The notes: generated from the sequence alone by a model not told the origin. 64,000 bases of DNA from Rickettsia rhipicephali str. 3-7-female6-CWPP (GCF_000284075.1 NC_017042.1:248001-312000); one strand, 5' to 3'. Numbered from the stretch's first letter, positions 34,042 to 44,645 are shown. Numbers and translations are program-made.

Positions 34042-34751
34042 TTTTTCATAATTTTGTTAATGGTTCCGTCTTTTTTTAATGAATCGATTGCCTCATTAAT
34101 TTCATTAATTAGTCCTGAGTTTTTAGACATGCCTATAGCAAAATCGGATGAAAATTCTTCTAAAGTACTGCTTTCTAAATTTGAATTATTTTCTTTTAAT
34201 TTTTTGCCTTGAAATTCCTCAGAAATAATAGCATCTATGACTCTGGCTTTTAATTCTTCAACCAACATTAAATGATTTGCTAAAGAATGAACTTTAATAT
34301 TTATCGTCTGTGATAGATCGTGTGCTTTTTTTTCTAAAACACTACCGAGCTGTACCCCTACTATTTTATTTTCTAGATCTTTGCTATTTTGTATATTATC
34401 GCCTGTTCTATATATTATGGCAAATCTTGCAGTAGCATAATTATCGGAAAAGCTGATATATTCGGCACGCTCCGGTGTTACGGAAAGCTCCGCCACCGCA
34501 ACATCAATATTTTCACTAACCAAAGCTGCAAGTAAACCGTTAAAGTCGAAGTTTTTTATGATAACTTTTTTATTTAGACGTTCGCTTATTGCTTTGATAA
34601 TATCAATATCAATCCCAACAATCTCTCCGTCTTGGATAAATTCATAAGGAGGATTATCTGCGGCAGTACCGACTATTAAAGTTTTTTCTGTTTCTTTTTT
34701 TTCACAAGAAACTAGTAAGCAAGATAGTAAAAATATTTTCAGAAATTTCAT
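34026..34751 (-). CDS. Amino acid ABC transporter substrate-binding lipoprotein
   Basis: A 241-residue periplasmic binding protein (family 3, bacterial extracellular solute-binding). The N-terminus [16 protein letters not shown] has a lipobox (LVSC, Cys16), so it should be membrane-anchored. The mature part begins [15 protein letters not shown] and has [10 protein letters not shown] and [12 protein letters not shown], all typical of polar amino acid binders. It may serve the GlnP-type permease at 5411-6067. It overlaps the flavin reductase gene by 16 nt. Confidence 0.9.
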   Translation of the reverse strand: MKFLKIFLLSCLLVSCEKKETEKTLIVGTAADNPPYEFIQDGEIVGIDIDIIKAISERLNKKVIIKNFDFNGLLAALVSENIDVAVAELSVTPERAEYISFSDNYATARFAIIYRTGDNIQNSKDLENKIVGVQLGSVLEKKAHDLSQTINIKVHSLANHLMLVEELKARVIDAIISEEFQGKKLKENNSNLESSTLEEFSSDFAIGMSKNSGLINEINEAIDSLKKDGTINKIMKKWLGQ

Positions 34752-34826
34752 AAAAATAATGTTTTAAGTTTGAGTATGTTCTGTGTCATCCTACGAGGCA
34801 TTGCCCTTGTTGTACGGATATCAAAT

Positions 34827-34920
34827 CATCATTGCGAGGAAAATTATGTAGTAATTGACAAAGCAATCTCAGGATATTTGGCGAGATTGCCACACAGCCT
34901 AAGGCTGTTCGCAATGACAG
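34827..34920. repeat. CATTGCGAGGA-type inverted repeat before gatB 3' end
   Basis: atcattgcgaggaaaatta and gctgttcgcaatgaca are the outer arms, with gcaatctcagg/gcgagattgcc inside. Same class as 2857-2964. Confidence 0.75.
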
Positions 34921-34959
34921 GAGAATCTATCCACGCGGGATACCTTCAAAGGAATAGCA

Positions 34960-36411
34960 TCAAGAACTCAATTTCTCCTTTAAAAGCTGATTCACAAGCG
35001 TCGGATTAGCCTTACCACCGGTTTTTTTCATTACCTGCCCTACAAAGAAACCGAATAATTTATCCTTACCATTGCTATAACCCTCTACTGATTCAGGATT
35101 TTCAGCTATTACCTCGTCAATTACCGTGTTTAGCACGTTATTATCCGAAACTTGTACAAGTCCTTTTTCTTCTACTATTTTATCAGGTGCTTTACCGGTT
35201 TCAAACATAATTTCAAAAACGGTTTTTGCAATTTTACCGGAAATAGTATCATTTTCTATTAATTTTACCAGTTTTGCAAAGTTACTAGGGGTAATTTTGC
35301 ATTCATTTATTCCTATCGATGTTTTATTTAATTGGCCGAACAATTCACTAGTTAGCCAATTAGCAAGCATTTTAGGGTTACATTCATTTGCTGCTTTCTC
35401 AAAATACTCAGCAACCGATTCATCGGCTACTATTACTTCGGCATCATATTTACTTAAGCTAAATTCCTTCGTATATTTTTCAATCTTTTGATCAGGTAGC
35501 TCAGGTAAATTTGCTTTTAGCTCATTTATTAACTCATCAGAAATAACAAGCGGTAATAAATCGGGATCAGGAAAATATCTATAATCAAGTGCTTCTTCTT
35601 TTAAACGCATAGTTCTTGTTTCGCCGCTATCGGCATTAAATAGGCGTGTTTCTTGAATTATTTCTTCACCGCTTTCAAGCAAGTCTACTTGTCTTTTAGC
35701 TTCAAATTCTATTGCTTTAATGATGTTACGAATTGAATTAATATTTTTAATTTCGCATCTTGTGCCGAGTGGTTCGCCGCTACGTCTTACTGAAATATTA
35801 GCATCGCAACGCATCGAGCCTTTTTCCATATCACCGTCACAGCTGCCAATATAACGTAACAAATTTCTTAGCTTTTTTACAAATTCAGCTGCTTCTTCCG
35901 GTGATGATATATCAGGTTCGGTCACAATTTCCATAAGCCCAATACCGGCACGATTCAAATCGATAAAGCTGTAATGTGGTGATTGATCATGCATAGATTT
36001 ACCTGCATCTTGCTCTAAATGCAAACGGTTAATACGAATAGTTTTAAGATTGCCGGTACTAGTCGGTATTTCCATAGTGCCGTTTTGTACTATAGGATAG
36101 TAAAATTGCGAAATTTGGTAACCTTGCGGCAGATCGGCATAAAAATAATTTTTACGATCAAATACCGAATATTTATTTATTTTAGCTTTAAGCCCAAGCC
36201 CTGTTTTAATTGCTTGGTGTACACAATGCTTATTTAATACCGGTAACATCCCGGGCATTGCTGCATCAATATAGGAAACCTGCGAATTTGGACTTGCTGC
36301 AAAAATAGTACTACTGCCTGAAAAAAGCTTAGATTTTGAGGAAATTTGAGCATGGATTTCAAGCCCTATTACATATTCCCATTTCCCCGTATTACCTTCA
36401 ATATATGTCAT
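34960..36411 (-). CDS. gatB: Asp-tRNA(Asn)/Glu-tRNA(Gln) amidotransferase subunit B
   Basis: A 483-residue kinase/tRNA-binding subunit of GatCAB, which phosphorylates and amidates mischarged Glu-tRNA(Gln) (and Asp-tRNA(Asn)). The cradle domain starts [10 protein letters not shown], with [15 protein letters not shown] and [16 protein letters not shown]. The C-terminal YqeY/tail domain is complete, ending QLLKEKLSS. It follows gatA by 2 nt on the minus strand in an operon gatC-gatA-gatB. Confidence 0.97.
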   Translation of the reverse strand: MTYIEGNTGKWEYVIGLEIHAQISSKSKLFSGSSTIFAASPNSQVSYIDAAMPGMLPVLNKHCVHQAIKTGLGLKAKINKYSVFDRKNYFYADLPQGYQISQFYYPIVQNGTMEIPTSTGNLKTIRINRLHLEQDAGKSMHDQSPHYSFIDLNRAGIGLMEIVTEPDISSPEEAAEFVKKLRNLLRYIGSCDGDMEKGSMRCDANISVRRSGEPLGTRCEIKNINSIRNIIKAIEFEAKRQVDLLESGEEIIQETRLFNADSGETRTMRLKEEALDYRYFPDPDLLPLVISDELINELKANLPELPDQKIEKYTKEFSLSKYDAEVIVADESVAEYFEKAANECNPKMLANWLTSELFGQLNKTSIGINECKITPSNFAKLVKLIENDTISGKIAKTVFEIMFETGKAPDKIVEEKGLVQVSDNNVLNTVIDEVIAENPESVEGYSNGKDKLFGFFVGQVMKKTGGKANPTLVNQLLKEKLSS

Positions 36412-36413
36412 AA

Positions 36414-37895
36414 TTAAAAACCCTTTGGCTCAAATTTAATATGTTTTACACCTGACTCAATTGTCGATGCTACTTTCAAAACATTATATTCGTCTAATTG
36501 TTTACCTATAATCTGCATCCCAAGAGGTAAACCGCGTGCCGATAATCCGGCCGGAACCGATGCACAAGGTAAACCGGCTAAACTTGCAGGAATAGTAAAT
36601 AAATCGTTTAAATACATAATAGTCGGATCATTTTGTTTTTCACCAATCTTAAAAGCTGCGGTCGGGGCAGCCGGTAATAAAATGGCATCAACTTTTGCAA
36701 AAGCATTATTAAAATCGTTTGCAACTAAACGACGTACTTTTTGAGCTTTTAGATAATATTCATCCATACCACTAGATGATAGCACATATGTTCCAATCAT
36801 AATACGACGTTTTACTTCCTCCCCAAATCCGGCTGATCTAGTCATTTCATACATTTCGTCAAGCGTCATATTTTCACGTTCTACTCGAAGACCGTATCTA
36901 ACGCCATCATATCTAGATAAATTTGAAGAAGCTTCAGCTGGTGCTATTACGTAATAAACAGCAACACCGTATTTAGCATGCGGCAAAGTAATATCAACTA
37001 TTTCAGCACCGGCGTTTTTAAGTAGTTCTATGGTGTCCTGCCACATTTTCATAATATCAGGTTCAATAATACTGCCCTCACCAAGGCTAAGAGGTACGCC
37101 TATCTTCATATTTTTCATAGAACTTCCGATAGCGGATTGTAGCTCTGGAACTTCTGCTTTAATCGAAGTAGAATCTTTTTCGTCAAACCCCATCATCACT
37201 TCAAGCATAATGCTACTGTCTAAAACGCTTCTAGTAAATATTCCTGCTTGATCAAGGGAGCTAGCAAACGATATCATTCCGTACCTTGAGCAACGACCAT
37301 ATGTCGGTTTAAAACCGACTAAACCCGTAAAGCTTGCAGGTTGACGTACCGAGCCGCCCGTATCGCTACCAAGAGCAGCAGATGCCATAAATCCGCTAAC
37401 TGCCGCAGCTGAACCGCCTGAAGAACCGCCTGGAACTAAATCAGCATTATCATCATTTGCTTTCCAAGGGCTAATTACATTTCCAAAACAACTAGTGATA
37501 TTTGCTGAACCCATAGCAAACTCATCCATATTGGTTTTGCCGAGCATCACACCGCCCTTATCAAAAATATTTTGTGTAACACTTGATTCATAATTAGGTA
37601 TAAAATTTTTCAGTATATTAGAACATGCCGTAGTTCTAATTCCTTTCGTGCAGAAAAGATCTTTAGCGGTAAACGGGATACCCTCAAGGGTTCTTGCGTT
37701 ATTTTGAGCATAATTTTGATCGGCTGCTTCAGCCTGTTTTAAAGCTAAGTCAAAAGTTTCGGTAACATAAGCATTTAGGTTTCTATGCTTCTCTATTTGT
37801 TTAATATGTGCACCTATTAATTCCGTACTTGTAAAATCTTTATTTTTTAGACCTTTTATACTGTCTGCTACTGTTAATTTGTTTAGTTCCGTCAT
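36414..37895 (-). CDS. gatA: Amidotransferase subunit A (GatA)
   Basis: A 493-residue amidase that releases ammonia from glutamine for GatB. The Ser-cisSer-Lys triad is evident: Lys in [10 protein letters not shown] (about residue 76) and the serines in [13 protein letters not shown] (about 148-160), with the amidase signature continuing [13 protein letters not shown]. gatC ends 2 nt upstream and gatB starts 2 nt downstream, so translation is probably coupled. Confidence 0.97.
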   Translation of the reverse strand: MTELNKLTVADSIKGLKNKDFTSTELIGAHIKQIEKHRNLNAYVTETFDLALKQAEAADQNYAQNNARTLEGIPFTAKDLFCTKGIRTTACSNILKNFIPNYESSVTQNIFDKGGVMLGKTNMDEFAMGSANITSCFGNVISPWKANDDNADLVPGGSSGGSAAAVSGFMASAALGSDTGGSVRQPASFTGLVGFKPTYGRCSRYGMISFASSLDQAGIFTRSVLDSSIMLEVMMGFDEKDSTSIKAEVPELQSAIGSSMKNMKIGVPLSLGEGSIIEPDIMKMWQDTIELLKNAGAEIVDITLPHAKYGVAVYYVIAPAEASSNLSRYDGVRYGLRVERENMTLDEMYEMTRSAGFGEEVKRRIMIGTYVLSSSGMDEYYLKAQKVRRLVANDFNNAFAKVDAILLPAAPTAAFKIGEKQNDPTIMYLNDLFTIPASLAGLPCASVPAGLSARGLPLGMQIIGKQLDEYNVLKVASTIESGVKHIKFEPKGF

Positions 37896-37897
37896 AA

Positions 37898-38200
37898 TTA
37901 TTCAACAACCTTTGGAGTGATAAAATATTTTACTTCTTTAGCCAGCTGAGCACTATTTCCACTTACATTATCAAATAACTCACTTGATAAATCAGAACTT
38001 GTAACGGCGTCCTCTCGCATTCTAGCATTCATATTAGAAACCGAAGTTAAAGGCTCTATATCTTTGCAATCTATTTCATTTAAAATATTGATCATATCCA
38101 TAATAGTACTAAGCTGAGTAGAAAATTTTTCTACAGTATCTTCTTCAAATTTTAATCTAGCTAATTTTGCTATTTTCTGTGCTTCTTCTTTTGTTATCAT
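37898..38200 (-). CDS. gatC: Amidotransferase subunit C (GatC)
   Basis: The 100-residue GatC stabilises GatA and bridges it to GatB. It carries [29 protein letters not shown] and the typical ending region [10 protein letters not shown]. It is the first gene of the gatCAB operon; the promoter must lie in the repeat-containing DNA upstream, where I could not pick a clear one. Confidence 0.95.
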   Translation of the reverse strand: MITKEEAQKIAKLARLKFEEDTVEKFSTQLSTIMDMINILNEIDCKDIEPLTSVSNMNARMREDAVTSSDLSSELFDNVSGNSAQLAKEVKYFITPKVVE

Positions 38201-38383
38201 AGTTTTATTATTTTGAGTGATATAGTCTGATGTTATTCCCGTGAAGGCTTGCCTGTTTGCCTGTGTGTAACGGCATTTCTGTCATCCTGCGACTTGTGAG
38301 CTAGATCCTGGATACAGCCTGTGATACAAGGTTCTATAGCCGATTTTATTGCATGACTCCTTTATTTTATTAAGGCAAAAAAG

Positions 38384-38685
38384 CTAATTAGTTATTCTTT
38401 CTAAAATTATCTTATTATCAAAACCACCATTAACTTTCTTTTTTTGTTTTTTAATTTTTAATATATCTTTTAGTTTATAGCCATTAATATTACAGATTGT
38501 TTCAAGTACTTCTAATATATCGGCAACTTCTCCATATACTCATCTTGTAAAAATTCCTCTACTTCTTCCAGTAATTTATTTTTTAATAATTCTTTATACT
38601 CATATGATTCAGCAATATGAGTAACTGGTATCCTGCCTGATTTTAAGATAATTTCTGGAATTAAATCTCTAACTAATTTTGTCAT
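38384..38685 (-). pseudogene. Frameshifted MazG-like/phosphoribosyl-ATP pyrophosphohydrolase-like NTPase
   Basis: Reading from ATG 38685 gives MTKLVRDLIPEIILKSG...LLEEVEEFLQDEY, then a stop after a frameshift at about 38535-38541. The next frame continues GEVADILEVLETICNINGY...KKKVNGGFDNKIIL to a stop at 38384. Joined, the roughly 100 residues match the short house-cleaning nucleotide pyrophosphohydrolases (E-E-x-x-E and E-x-x-D metal motifs). One missing or two extra bases explain the break. It lies upstream of gatC on the same strand and may be recently lost. Confidence 0.75.
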
Positions 38686-38739
38686 TTTATTTGGTCAGTA
38701 TAGATTCAATTTATGTCATTCTCGCTTGGCATTGTTGTA

Positions 38740-38990
38740 TGGATCGATTTTTCTGGATTGTTACGTCGCTTCGCTCCTCGCAAGGCATTGTTGCGTGGAT
38801 CAATTCCACCGCTGTCATCCCGCGACTTGATTGAAGGATCCAGTTAAAAATACTAAAATTATTAGTATTTTTTATTGTTTTTATGGACCCTGTGGTCAAG
38901 CCACGGGGTGACACAGTGAATTTTACCGGTCCACGCAACAATGCCTCCTCGCAATGACGATTTAGTATCCACGCAACAAATCTAAAGCAG
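38740..38990. repeat. Nested repeat block between the pyrophosphohydrolase remnant and frr
   Basis: Pieces of three classes are stacked: gcattgttgcgtggatc (twice, with the inverted ccacgcaacaatgcc at about 38933), tcatcccgcgacttg...ccag, and ccctgtggtcaagccacgggg (38886 on). Apparent ORFs here translate repeat DNA. The 38201-38383 part also holds only repeat fragments (cattcccgtgaagg-like and catcctgcgacttg). Confidence 0.65.
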
Positions 38991-39005
38991 AAATGACATA
39001 GAAAA

Positions 39006-39566
39006 TCAAACAGTCATTATTTCTTGTTCTTTTTGTTTTATTACCGAGTCAACTTTACTACTATAATCATCGGTTAGCTTTTGTACTTGTTCAGATAAGC
39101 TATGATGCTCATCTTTTGCGATAACGTTATCCTTTTCTAGCTTTTTAAGTTCTTCATTGCCGTCTCTTCTAATATTACGTAATGAAATTTTAGTATCTTC
39201 ACCGTATTTATGAGCAAGCTTTACCAGTTCTTTACGTCTTTCTTCAGTTAAAGTCGGTATTGGCAGTCTGATTAATTGACCGTCCGTTGCAGGAGTTAAG
39301 CCGAGATTTGCTATCGTAATTCCTTTCTCTACCGATGATACCATAGATTTATCCCAAACCTGCACGTTAATTGTTCGTGCATCAGGGGTGGATAGAGAAG
39401 CAACTTGTGAAAGCGGCATTTTACTCCCGTAAGCTTCCACGGTTACGCTATCAAGTAAATTAATTGAAGCTCTACCGGTACGTAGCCCTTTAAGCTCATG
39501 ATCTAAAACTTTTAGAGCTTTTTCCATTTTTCCTTGTAAGTTTTTCTTTAAATTCTCTTTATCCAT
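39006..39566 (-). CDS. frr: Ribosome recycling factor
   Basis: A 186-residue RRF that, with EF-G, splits post-termination ribosomes. Diagnostic segments are [21 protein letters not shown] (about 28-48, cited in part), [16 protein letters not shown], and the C-terminal [14 protein letters not shown] and VRN-like [11 protein letters not shown]. The usual partner pyrH lies upstream, but a repeat of about 290 bp separates them. Confidence 0.97.
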   Translation of the reverse strand: MDKENLKKNLQGKMEKALKVLDHELKGLRTGRASINLLDSVTVEAYGSKMPLSQVASLSTPDARTINVQVWDKSMVSSVEKGITIANLGLTPATDGQLIRLPIPTLTEERRKELVKLAHKYGEDTKISLRNIRRDGNEELKKLEKDNVIAKDEHHSLSEQVQKLTDDYSSKVDSVIKQKEQEIMTV

Positions 39567-39669
39567 CTTTATTTATCCATATATTATTATTAGTACACGC
39601 ATTGAGACATTGTTATGTGTATTAGGAAATGCTCCCGATGTCATTCCCGCGTAGATTGGTTTTCCTGTC

Positions 39670-39800
39670 ATTGCAAGGAAAAACTATAAGTTTTGACGAA
39701 GCAATCTAGTAAAAATTTCTGATTTACAGCATTTTTTATTATTTTTGTTAGATTGGCCACGCAGCAGCCTAAGGCTGCTCGCAATGACGACTTGGTCTCT
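39670..39800. repeat. CATTGCAAGGA-type inverted repeat between pyrH and frr
   Basis: tgtcattgcaaggaaaaact with gacgaagcaatctag at the left, a ttctgatttacagca core, and ccacgcagcagcctaaggctgctcgcaatgacga at the right. Closely related to 10530-10655. Confidence 0.75.
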
Positions 39801-39861
39801 ACGCAGCAACACCTATGCGGGAATGACATAAAAATCATACAACAATTCACACTACAACATA

Positions 39862-40590
39862 TTATTCCTCAATTGTCGTATATTCCCCTTTATCTTGTAT
39901 TACTCTAGCAAAACTTCCCTGTTCTTTTATCGAAAATACCCTTATAGGTAATTTATTTTCTCTTGCAACTGCAATAGCTGCCGTATCCATGACTTGCAGG
40001 CTATTAGTTATAACATCTTTATAGCTAATAGTGAAATATTTTTTAGCATCCGGATTTTTTTTAGGGTCGGAATCATATACACCGTCAACCTGAGTTGCTT
40101 TTAATAAAATATCGCAATTCATTTCGATTGCACGAAGTACTGCGGCGCTATCGGTTGTACAAAACGGGTTACCCGTACCGCCGGCAAAAATTACTACACG
40201 CTTTTTTTCCATATGTCTTTTAGCTTTGCGGCGAATATAAGGCTCGCACACGCTCATCATAGGAATAGCCGATAGAACTCTTGTATAGATATTGAGGCTT
40301 TCCATAACGTTTTGTAAAGTTAAAGCATTAATCATCGTTGCAAGCATACCTATATAATCCGCTGAAGCTCGGTCCATACCGACAAGTGATGCATTAATCC
40401 CGCGGTAAATATTTCCACCGCCGACTACAATAGCGACTTCTACTCCTAAATCGATAACTTCTTTAATATCGCCGGCAATCTTTTTTATTATGTCATATTC
40501 ATGCCCAAATTGCTTATCTCCCATTAAAGCTTCCCCGGACACTTTAAGTAAAACTTTTTTATACTTTAGAGCGTTTATATCTGATATCAT
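39862..40590 (-). CDS. pyrH: Uridylate kinase
   Basis: A 242-residue UMP kinase of the amino-acid-kinase fold, making UDP. It shows [22 protein letters not shown], the [13 protein letters not shown] segment and [16 protein letters not shown]. Normal length. It is preceded by mnhE (8-nt gap) and followed by frr on the same strand. Confidence 0.97.
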   Translation of the reverse strand: MISDINALKYKKVLLKVSGEALMGDKQFGHEYDIIKKIAGDIKEVIDLGVEVAIVVGGGNIYRGINASLVGMDRASADYIGMLATMINALTLQNVMESLNIYTRVLSAIPMMSVCEPYIRRKAKRHMEKKRVVIFAGGTGNPFCTTDSAAVLRAIEMNCDILLKATQVDGVYDSDPKKNPDAKKYFTISYKDVITNSLQVMDTAAIAVARENKLPIRVFSIKEQGSFARVIQDKGEYTTIEE

Positions 40591-40598
40591 TTTCTACT

Positions 40599-40922
40599 TC
40601 AAGTTGTTTTTAATATCTGCTTAATTTTTTTAATCATTATACCTCTTTGTAGGTCGGTAATCGATGATTTATTGAGTGCATGCACTAATAACATATTATT
40701 ATTTATATCAAGTGTTACTGTACCTGGAGTTAGAGTAATCGAATTACCATACATTATTGCGCCTATTTCTTCTAGCCCTTCTGCGTCCACCCATTCAAAA
40801 ACCGGCTCTATTCCTATCTTTCTTTGCCAAATTATTTTAATAACCGCGAAAGCCGATTTCCATATTTCTAATAATAACCAAGGAAAATATAATATAAATT
40901 TAATTTTAGTGAGCATTAACAT
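40599..40922 (-). CDS. mnhE: Na+/H+ antiporter subunit E-like protein (MnhE/MrpE)
   Basis: A 107-residue homologue of Mrp subunit E, missing part of the usual N-terminal membrane region. It has the family motif YGNSITLTPGTVTLDI (about 59-74) and a hydrophobic N-terminal helix. MrpE is a small subunit of multi-protein cation antiporters; other subunits are not in this window. The start overlaps the end of the broken exporter gene by 17 nt, and a second Met two codons in is equally possible. Confidence 0.85.
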   Translation of the reverse strand: MLMLTKIKFILYFPWLLLEIWKSAFAVIKIIWQRKIGIEPVFEWVDAEGLEEIGAIMYGNSITLTPGTVTLDINNNMLLVHALNKSSITDLQRGIMIKKIKQILKTT

Positions 40923-42470
40923 TTTCAGTTAATTTGATATTTGAAGTAAAAGGTATTAGTAGCATTATAAATACAAATAACAGCCCTATCATATTAAATA
41001 TATTATTTATTGCAATTACAAAAGCATCATGATTTAATTTGTTTGCTAATAACAAATATGATGCTTTTTCGGGATTCAAAACTTTCCCGCTTAATAATTC
41101 AGTATAAGAATCTAGTTGTTCTAATGCCATTATAGAAGTAGACGAGATATTTTCCGATAAATATTGCATAAAGGTTTTAGTATCATTAGTAAGTATAGTA
41201 CTGATTATTGCAAGCCCTACCGCTCCTCTTAAATTACGAGTAAGATTATAAAGTCCGCTAGCGTTGCCTACTCTTTCTTTCGGCATATTGCCAAGAGCTA
41301 TATTATTAGTCGGTATAAAACAAAACATTAATGAAAGCCCTCTAACAAATTGAGGAAGTACAAATGCAGCAAATTTAGAATCAGGCGTTAGAAAACTATT
41401 CAAATGACATCCAAGAGCAAACCCTCCAAGCCCTATAATTAAGCATCAGGCGTAAATCTACCCCTAGCCCTAACATCCTACCGGCGAGTGGTGCAGATAA
41501 AAATTGTGCTCCGCCCGTCACCATCATAGTAGCCCCGATTTGTAATGTATCATATCCAGCAATAGTAAAGAGAAATAGCGGTAATATATATACTGCCCCG
41601 TATAATCCGATACCCATAACGAACGAATAAAGGCAACCAAAAGTAAAGTCTTTATAAAGAAATGTTTTTAAGTCTAAAATTGGATTAATAAAGGTTAGTT
41701 CTCTAATGATTAATAAAATAAAACCTAAAATTACTGCAATACTTAAGAATAATATTAAATTATCCTCAAGCCAACCTTTTTTGTTTCCTTCTTCTAACAC
41801 ATACTGTAATAAGCCGAGCGTTAAAGCCATTAATAATATACCGAGAAAATCAAAATTTTTCAGTAATTTATAATTTGGTTTATCAAAATCCCCATATAAA
41901 AAAACTACCGTGCATACGAAAATACCCGGGTATGACGTTTAATAAAAACATAAAATGCCATGATAAAATCTCCGTAATATATCCACCGAGTGTAGGTCCT
42001 AAAGTAGGGGCAACAGTTACGACAAGTCCAATTAAGATAGTAACAATAGGACGTTGCGATGCAGGAAAAAGTATAAAAACGCTACTAAAGACCGTCGGTA
42101 TCATAGCACCGCCAAAAAAGCCTTGTAATGCTCTAAAGATAATCATGGATTCAATATTAGTTGCAAGCGAACATAATACGCTCATAACCGTAAAACCCTA
42201 AAGCTGCAATAAAATAAGCAATTCTAGTAGCAAGTAACCTTGCTAAAAAGCCGGTAATAGGAATAATGATAACTTCAGCTATTAAGTACGATGTTTGAAC
42301 CCAAGAAAGTTCATCGTTTGAAGCGCGGCAAGACCGGCAGCTATTACGGATAATGAGCTAGCGACAATTTGAATATCAAGTACCGACATAAACATGCAGA
42401 CAACCATACCAAAAAAAGCAAATAATTGCTTTTTAGAAAGAGCAAGCGGTTGTAAATTATCATTTGACAT
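40906..42470 (-). pseudogene. DHA2/EmrB-type MFS drug exporter with four frameshifts
   Basis: Four overlapping ORF pieces join into one roughly 520-residue, 14-helix MFS protein. The N-terminus (from ATG 42470) is LSKKQLFAFFGMVVCMFMSVLDIQIV, the next pieces give the SNDELSWVQTSYLIAEVIIIP motif, RALQGFFGGAMIPTVFS (motif for antiporters) and the C-terminal helices. Breaks by inspection: loss of a G near 42322, and single-base gains near 42192, 41930 and 41440. All else aligns, so decay is recent. It lies upstream of mnhE-pyrH-frr. Confidence 0.85.
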
Positions 42471-42700
42471 AATTAAATTATACAGTTTAAATTAAATGAA
42501 GTTAATAAGTGACGTATATGTTTAAAATAAAAAATTATTGTACAACTTTTAATTTTTAATTAAACTATTTATTAGGATATAAGTAGACAAGACATAATAT
42601 ATGGTAAGCATGTTATTTATATTTAGCAAATAATAAATAGTTGATTGATTTACTCAAAATATTTACTATAATATTGATTAACTATAATTGATTTATCAAT

Positions 42701-42904
42701 ATGCAAAACCCAACACAAAAAGTTATATCTTTTTCAGAGCATAAATCTGATATAGAACGCATAAAGAAATCAATAGAAGAGGGGTGGGCGATAGTAAAGC
42801 TAGTACCTAATAAAGACCGTTTTATCGGACTTTTAGAAAAGATTTCGCATGCTGAAGATGAAACAATCTATATTCCTCCAAGAAAAAAGATAATAGTTAA
42901 TTAA
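42701..42904 (+). CDS. Short conserved Rickettsia protein (DUF2674-like)
   Basis: A 67-residue protein, MQNPTQKVISFSEH..., with an amphipathic middle (IKKSIEEGWAIVKLVPNKDRFIGLLEKI) and a basic end (PPRKKIIVN). I recall Rickettsia-only short families of this form (DUF2674), but the assignment is from memory. No signal peptide or membrane segment. No strong SD; aatttaccgta-like AT-rich DNA precedes ATG 42701. It stands alone, and a structured repeat begins at its stop codon. Confidence 0.65.
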   Translation: MQNPTQKVISFSEHKSDIERIKKSIEEGWAIVKLVPNKDRFIGLLEKISHAEDETIYIPPRKKIIVN

Positions 42905-43040
42905 CACGAATAGCGAATTATTACATAATCTGCTATTCGGCTTAAGAAGTTGAATATAAAAGGTGACAATTGGCTTTCACTTTTTATATAAAGCTAAGTA
43001 TATATTATTTTTTAGCAAAAACTTATAATTCTTTACAAAA
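42905..43040. repeat. Structured dispersed repeat, copy A
   Basis: About 136 bp very similar and co-oriented to 57431-57570. It contains a hairpin cGAATAGC...GCTATTCg and a second one AAAAGGTGA...TTTCACTTTTT, then tatatatt-ttttta and cttataatt. Not of the CATTCCCGC or CATTGCGAG classes. From 43080 to 43270 other repeat fragments follow (ttgtcattcc, catcctagctc). Confidence 0.75.
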
Positions 43041-43277
43041 TATAATGGAATTACCTAAAAAAGGTAGTTTTGTTTTTACACCACTCTTAAAAAGACCTTA
43101 TTGTCATTTCCGTGTAGCATTGGTGTTGTTGCATTGATTAATTCCACCCTGTCATCCTAGCTCATTTGTAGCGAGATCCAGTTTAGAATACTAAGGTGAC
43201 CTTGTGGTTAATAAAGTGCATTACCGCAGTTGCTGCAATCTTGCCTATAGTTATGGCTCAGGGAATCACGAATGGCG

Positions 43278-43567
43278 TCATGTTCTCTTGTTACCGTCCT
43301 GCTCTAAACGACTGTAAGCACTTAGCAATATCCCGTTATTAGAATTTAAAGCTGGAGTAACGCTCCCCGCTATTTTATTCTCTATCTTTTTCCCTAAACC
43401 AGATAGATAGTGTGTTGTTATTTACAGCATTTACTGCAAGTTCCGTTACTTTCTCTATCGCTATCATCTTTGCCAGCTGTACCCCCGATGTTTTCGCTAG
43501 CTCTATGATGGTCTTAAAAAAGTTTCCAACTTCAATCTTGCAAGCATTTTGATAGTTCAATACTCAT
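43278..43567 (-). pseudogene. Frameshifted unknown gene remnant
   Basis: From ATG 43567 (MSIELSK...) the frame breaks in a poly-A at about 43548, continues NACKIEVGNFFKTIIELAKTSG...VTELAVNAVNNNTLS, breaks again near 43395, and continues GLGKKIENKIAGSVTPALNSNNGIL...DGNKRT to a stop at 43278. Joined it is about 95 residues, helical, with no family recognised. It is downstream of the immunity-like remnant on the same strand. Confidence 0.5.
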
Positions 43568-43586
43568 AGGTCTTATTGGTAAAGGT

Positions 43587-44077
43587 TTATTTTCTGCTAT
43601 AGCTATGCTGAAGTTCTTTCATGATTGCTTTCCAGCATCTGTAATCTTCATCTTGTCTTTTCATTAAATCAAATTGGGCAAGGTTGGTATTTAGCTTTTC
43701 TTGAGCCTTTATCACTTCTCCATCTTTAGCGTGTAAAAATTCTATTAAATGCGGGACATCTTCTGGAAATAGTCTTGGATTACACATTTGTATATAATTT
43801 ACTATCAATAACCAACCTAAATTACGTCTATCCTCTTTAGAATATTTAGGATAATTTATATATTTTTCATCATCCATAAAAACATAATCGAAATATTCTT
43901 CTAATATTTCTCCAGTATCATAACTTCTAAAAATTCACCTAAATTTTCTAAGGTTATATCTTCTACTGCTTTAAATTCTACAGAATCAAAGAAATATAAA
44001 TTTATATATTCTTGAAGTGTTTTTCTGATATATGCATCTTCTTCATTTATTTTTTCATACCATAATTTATCTGTCAT
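43587..44077 (-). pseudogene. Frameshifted immunity-protein-like gene remnant
   Basis: ATG 44077 gives MTDKLWYEKINEEDAYIRK...LENLGEFLE, a frameshift near 43918-43925 shifts to GEILEEYFDYVFMDDEKYINYP...IMKELQHSYSRK, stop 43587. The joined protein is about 162 residues, acidic, soluble and helical, with Tyr/Glu-rich N-terminus and ...FPEDVPHLIEFLHAKDG. No family is firmly recognised. The acidic character, small size and place just after a toxin-like fragment suggest an immunity protein; this is inference. Confidence 0.5.
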
Positions 44078-44216
44078 TGTTTATTTCAGTTTTTTATATT
44101 TGGATCAGAAATATTGTTTATTTCATTTTGTTATTCCAATAATTTATACCGCTTCGAGGTTTCATTAAAGTTTTTATTACCTTATTTGCATGTTTTTGTT
44201 GTGATTAGGTTATTTT

Positions 44217-44440
44217 TTAAAACAGCGAAACAGCGTCTCTCTCTATTTCTTTATATGTCCTTACATGCGCTACATTACCACCTGTATTATCAAATATTAC
44301 AAACTGGTCATTTTTTATATCAACAGCAATAGGTCTTTCAGTATCATTACTTATTTTATAAGCATTTTTTAAAACCGCTTTAGGTTCTTTAGATGCTGGA
44401 CTTTTTGACCACTTGGATTGATGGTGATAATAAATGATTA
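44217..44440 (-). pseudogene. Toxin C-terminal domain-like fragment
   Basis: An open stretch with no start codon reads HHQSKWSKSPASKEPKAVLKNAYKI, then SNDTERPIAVDIKNDQFVIFDNTGGN, then VAHVRTYKEIERDAVSLF, stop at 44217. The pattern (R-P/R)-x-(A/G)-V-D-x(4)-(E/Q)-(I/F)-V-(I/V)-F-D-x-T followed by H-x-R-(T/S)-(Y/W) resembles the C-terminal toxin tips of polymorphic/contact-dependent systems as I recall them. The upstream body of the gene is missing; repeat DNA abuts it at about 44460. Confidence 0.4.
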
Positions 44441-44569
44441 GTATTTTAAGTTATTATTTTTATCGTGGTCAAGCCACGGTATGACACGAATGCGTTTTTC
44501 TACACATTATTAGTATATCAGGTTCTACCACGCCTATCACAAAATAGGACTATAGTTTTATTTAGAAAA

Positions 44570-44645
44570 TGGTGCCAATGTGGGGATTTGAACCCCAGAC
44601 CTACGCATTACGAATGCGCCGCTCTACCAGCTGAGCTACATCGGC
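44570..44645 (-). tRNA. trnT: tRNA-Thr (anticodon CGT)
   Basis: On the minus strand the acceptor GCCGATG pairs with CATTGGC (one G-T pair), the D arm is GCTC/GAGC, and the anticodon stem GCGCA/TGCGT holds TTCGTAA with CGT (complement of 44610-44612). The T loop GGTTCAAAT is present and CCA is encoded (44570-44572 complement). It reads ACG codons. A putative ORF on the plus strand over this gene is spurious. Confidence 0.96.

Noticed and set aside
34770..35009. 79-residue plus ORF between the binding protein and gatB
   Set aside because: It spans a CATTGCGAGG repeat and the antisense of the gatB 3' end. No coding features.
38711..38941. 76-residue minus ORF before frr
   Set aside because: It lies wholly in stacked repeats and its sequence is of repeat type (LTTGSIKTIKN, ATMPCEERSDV).
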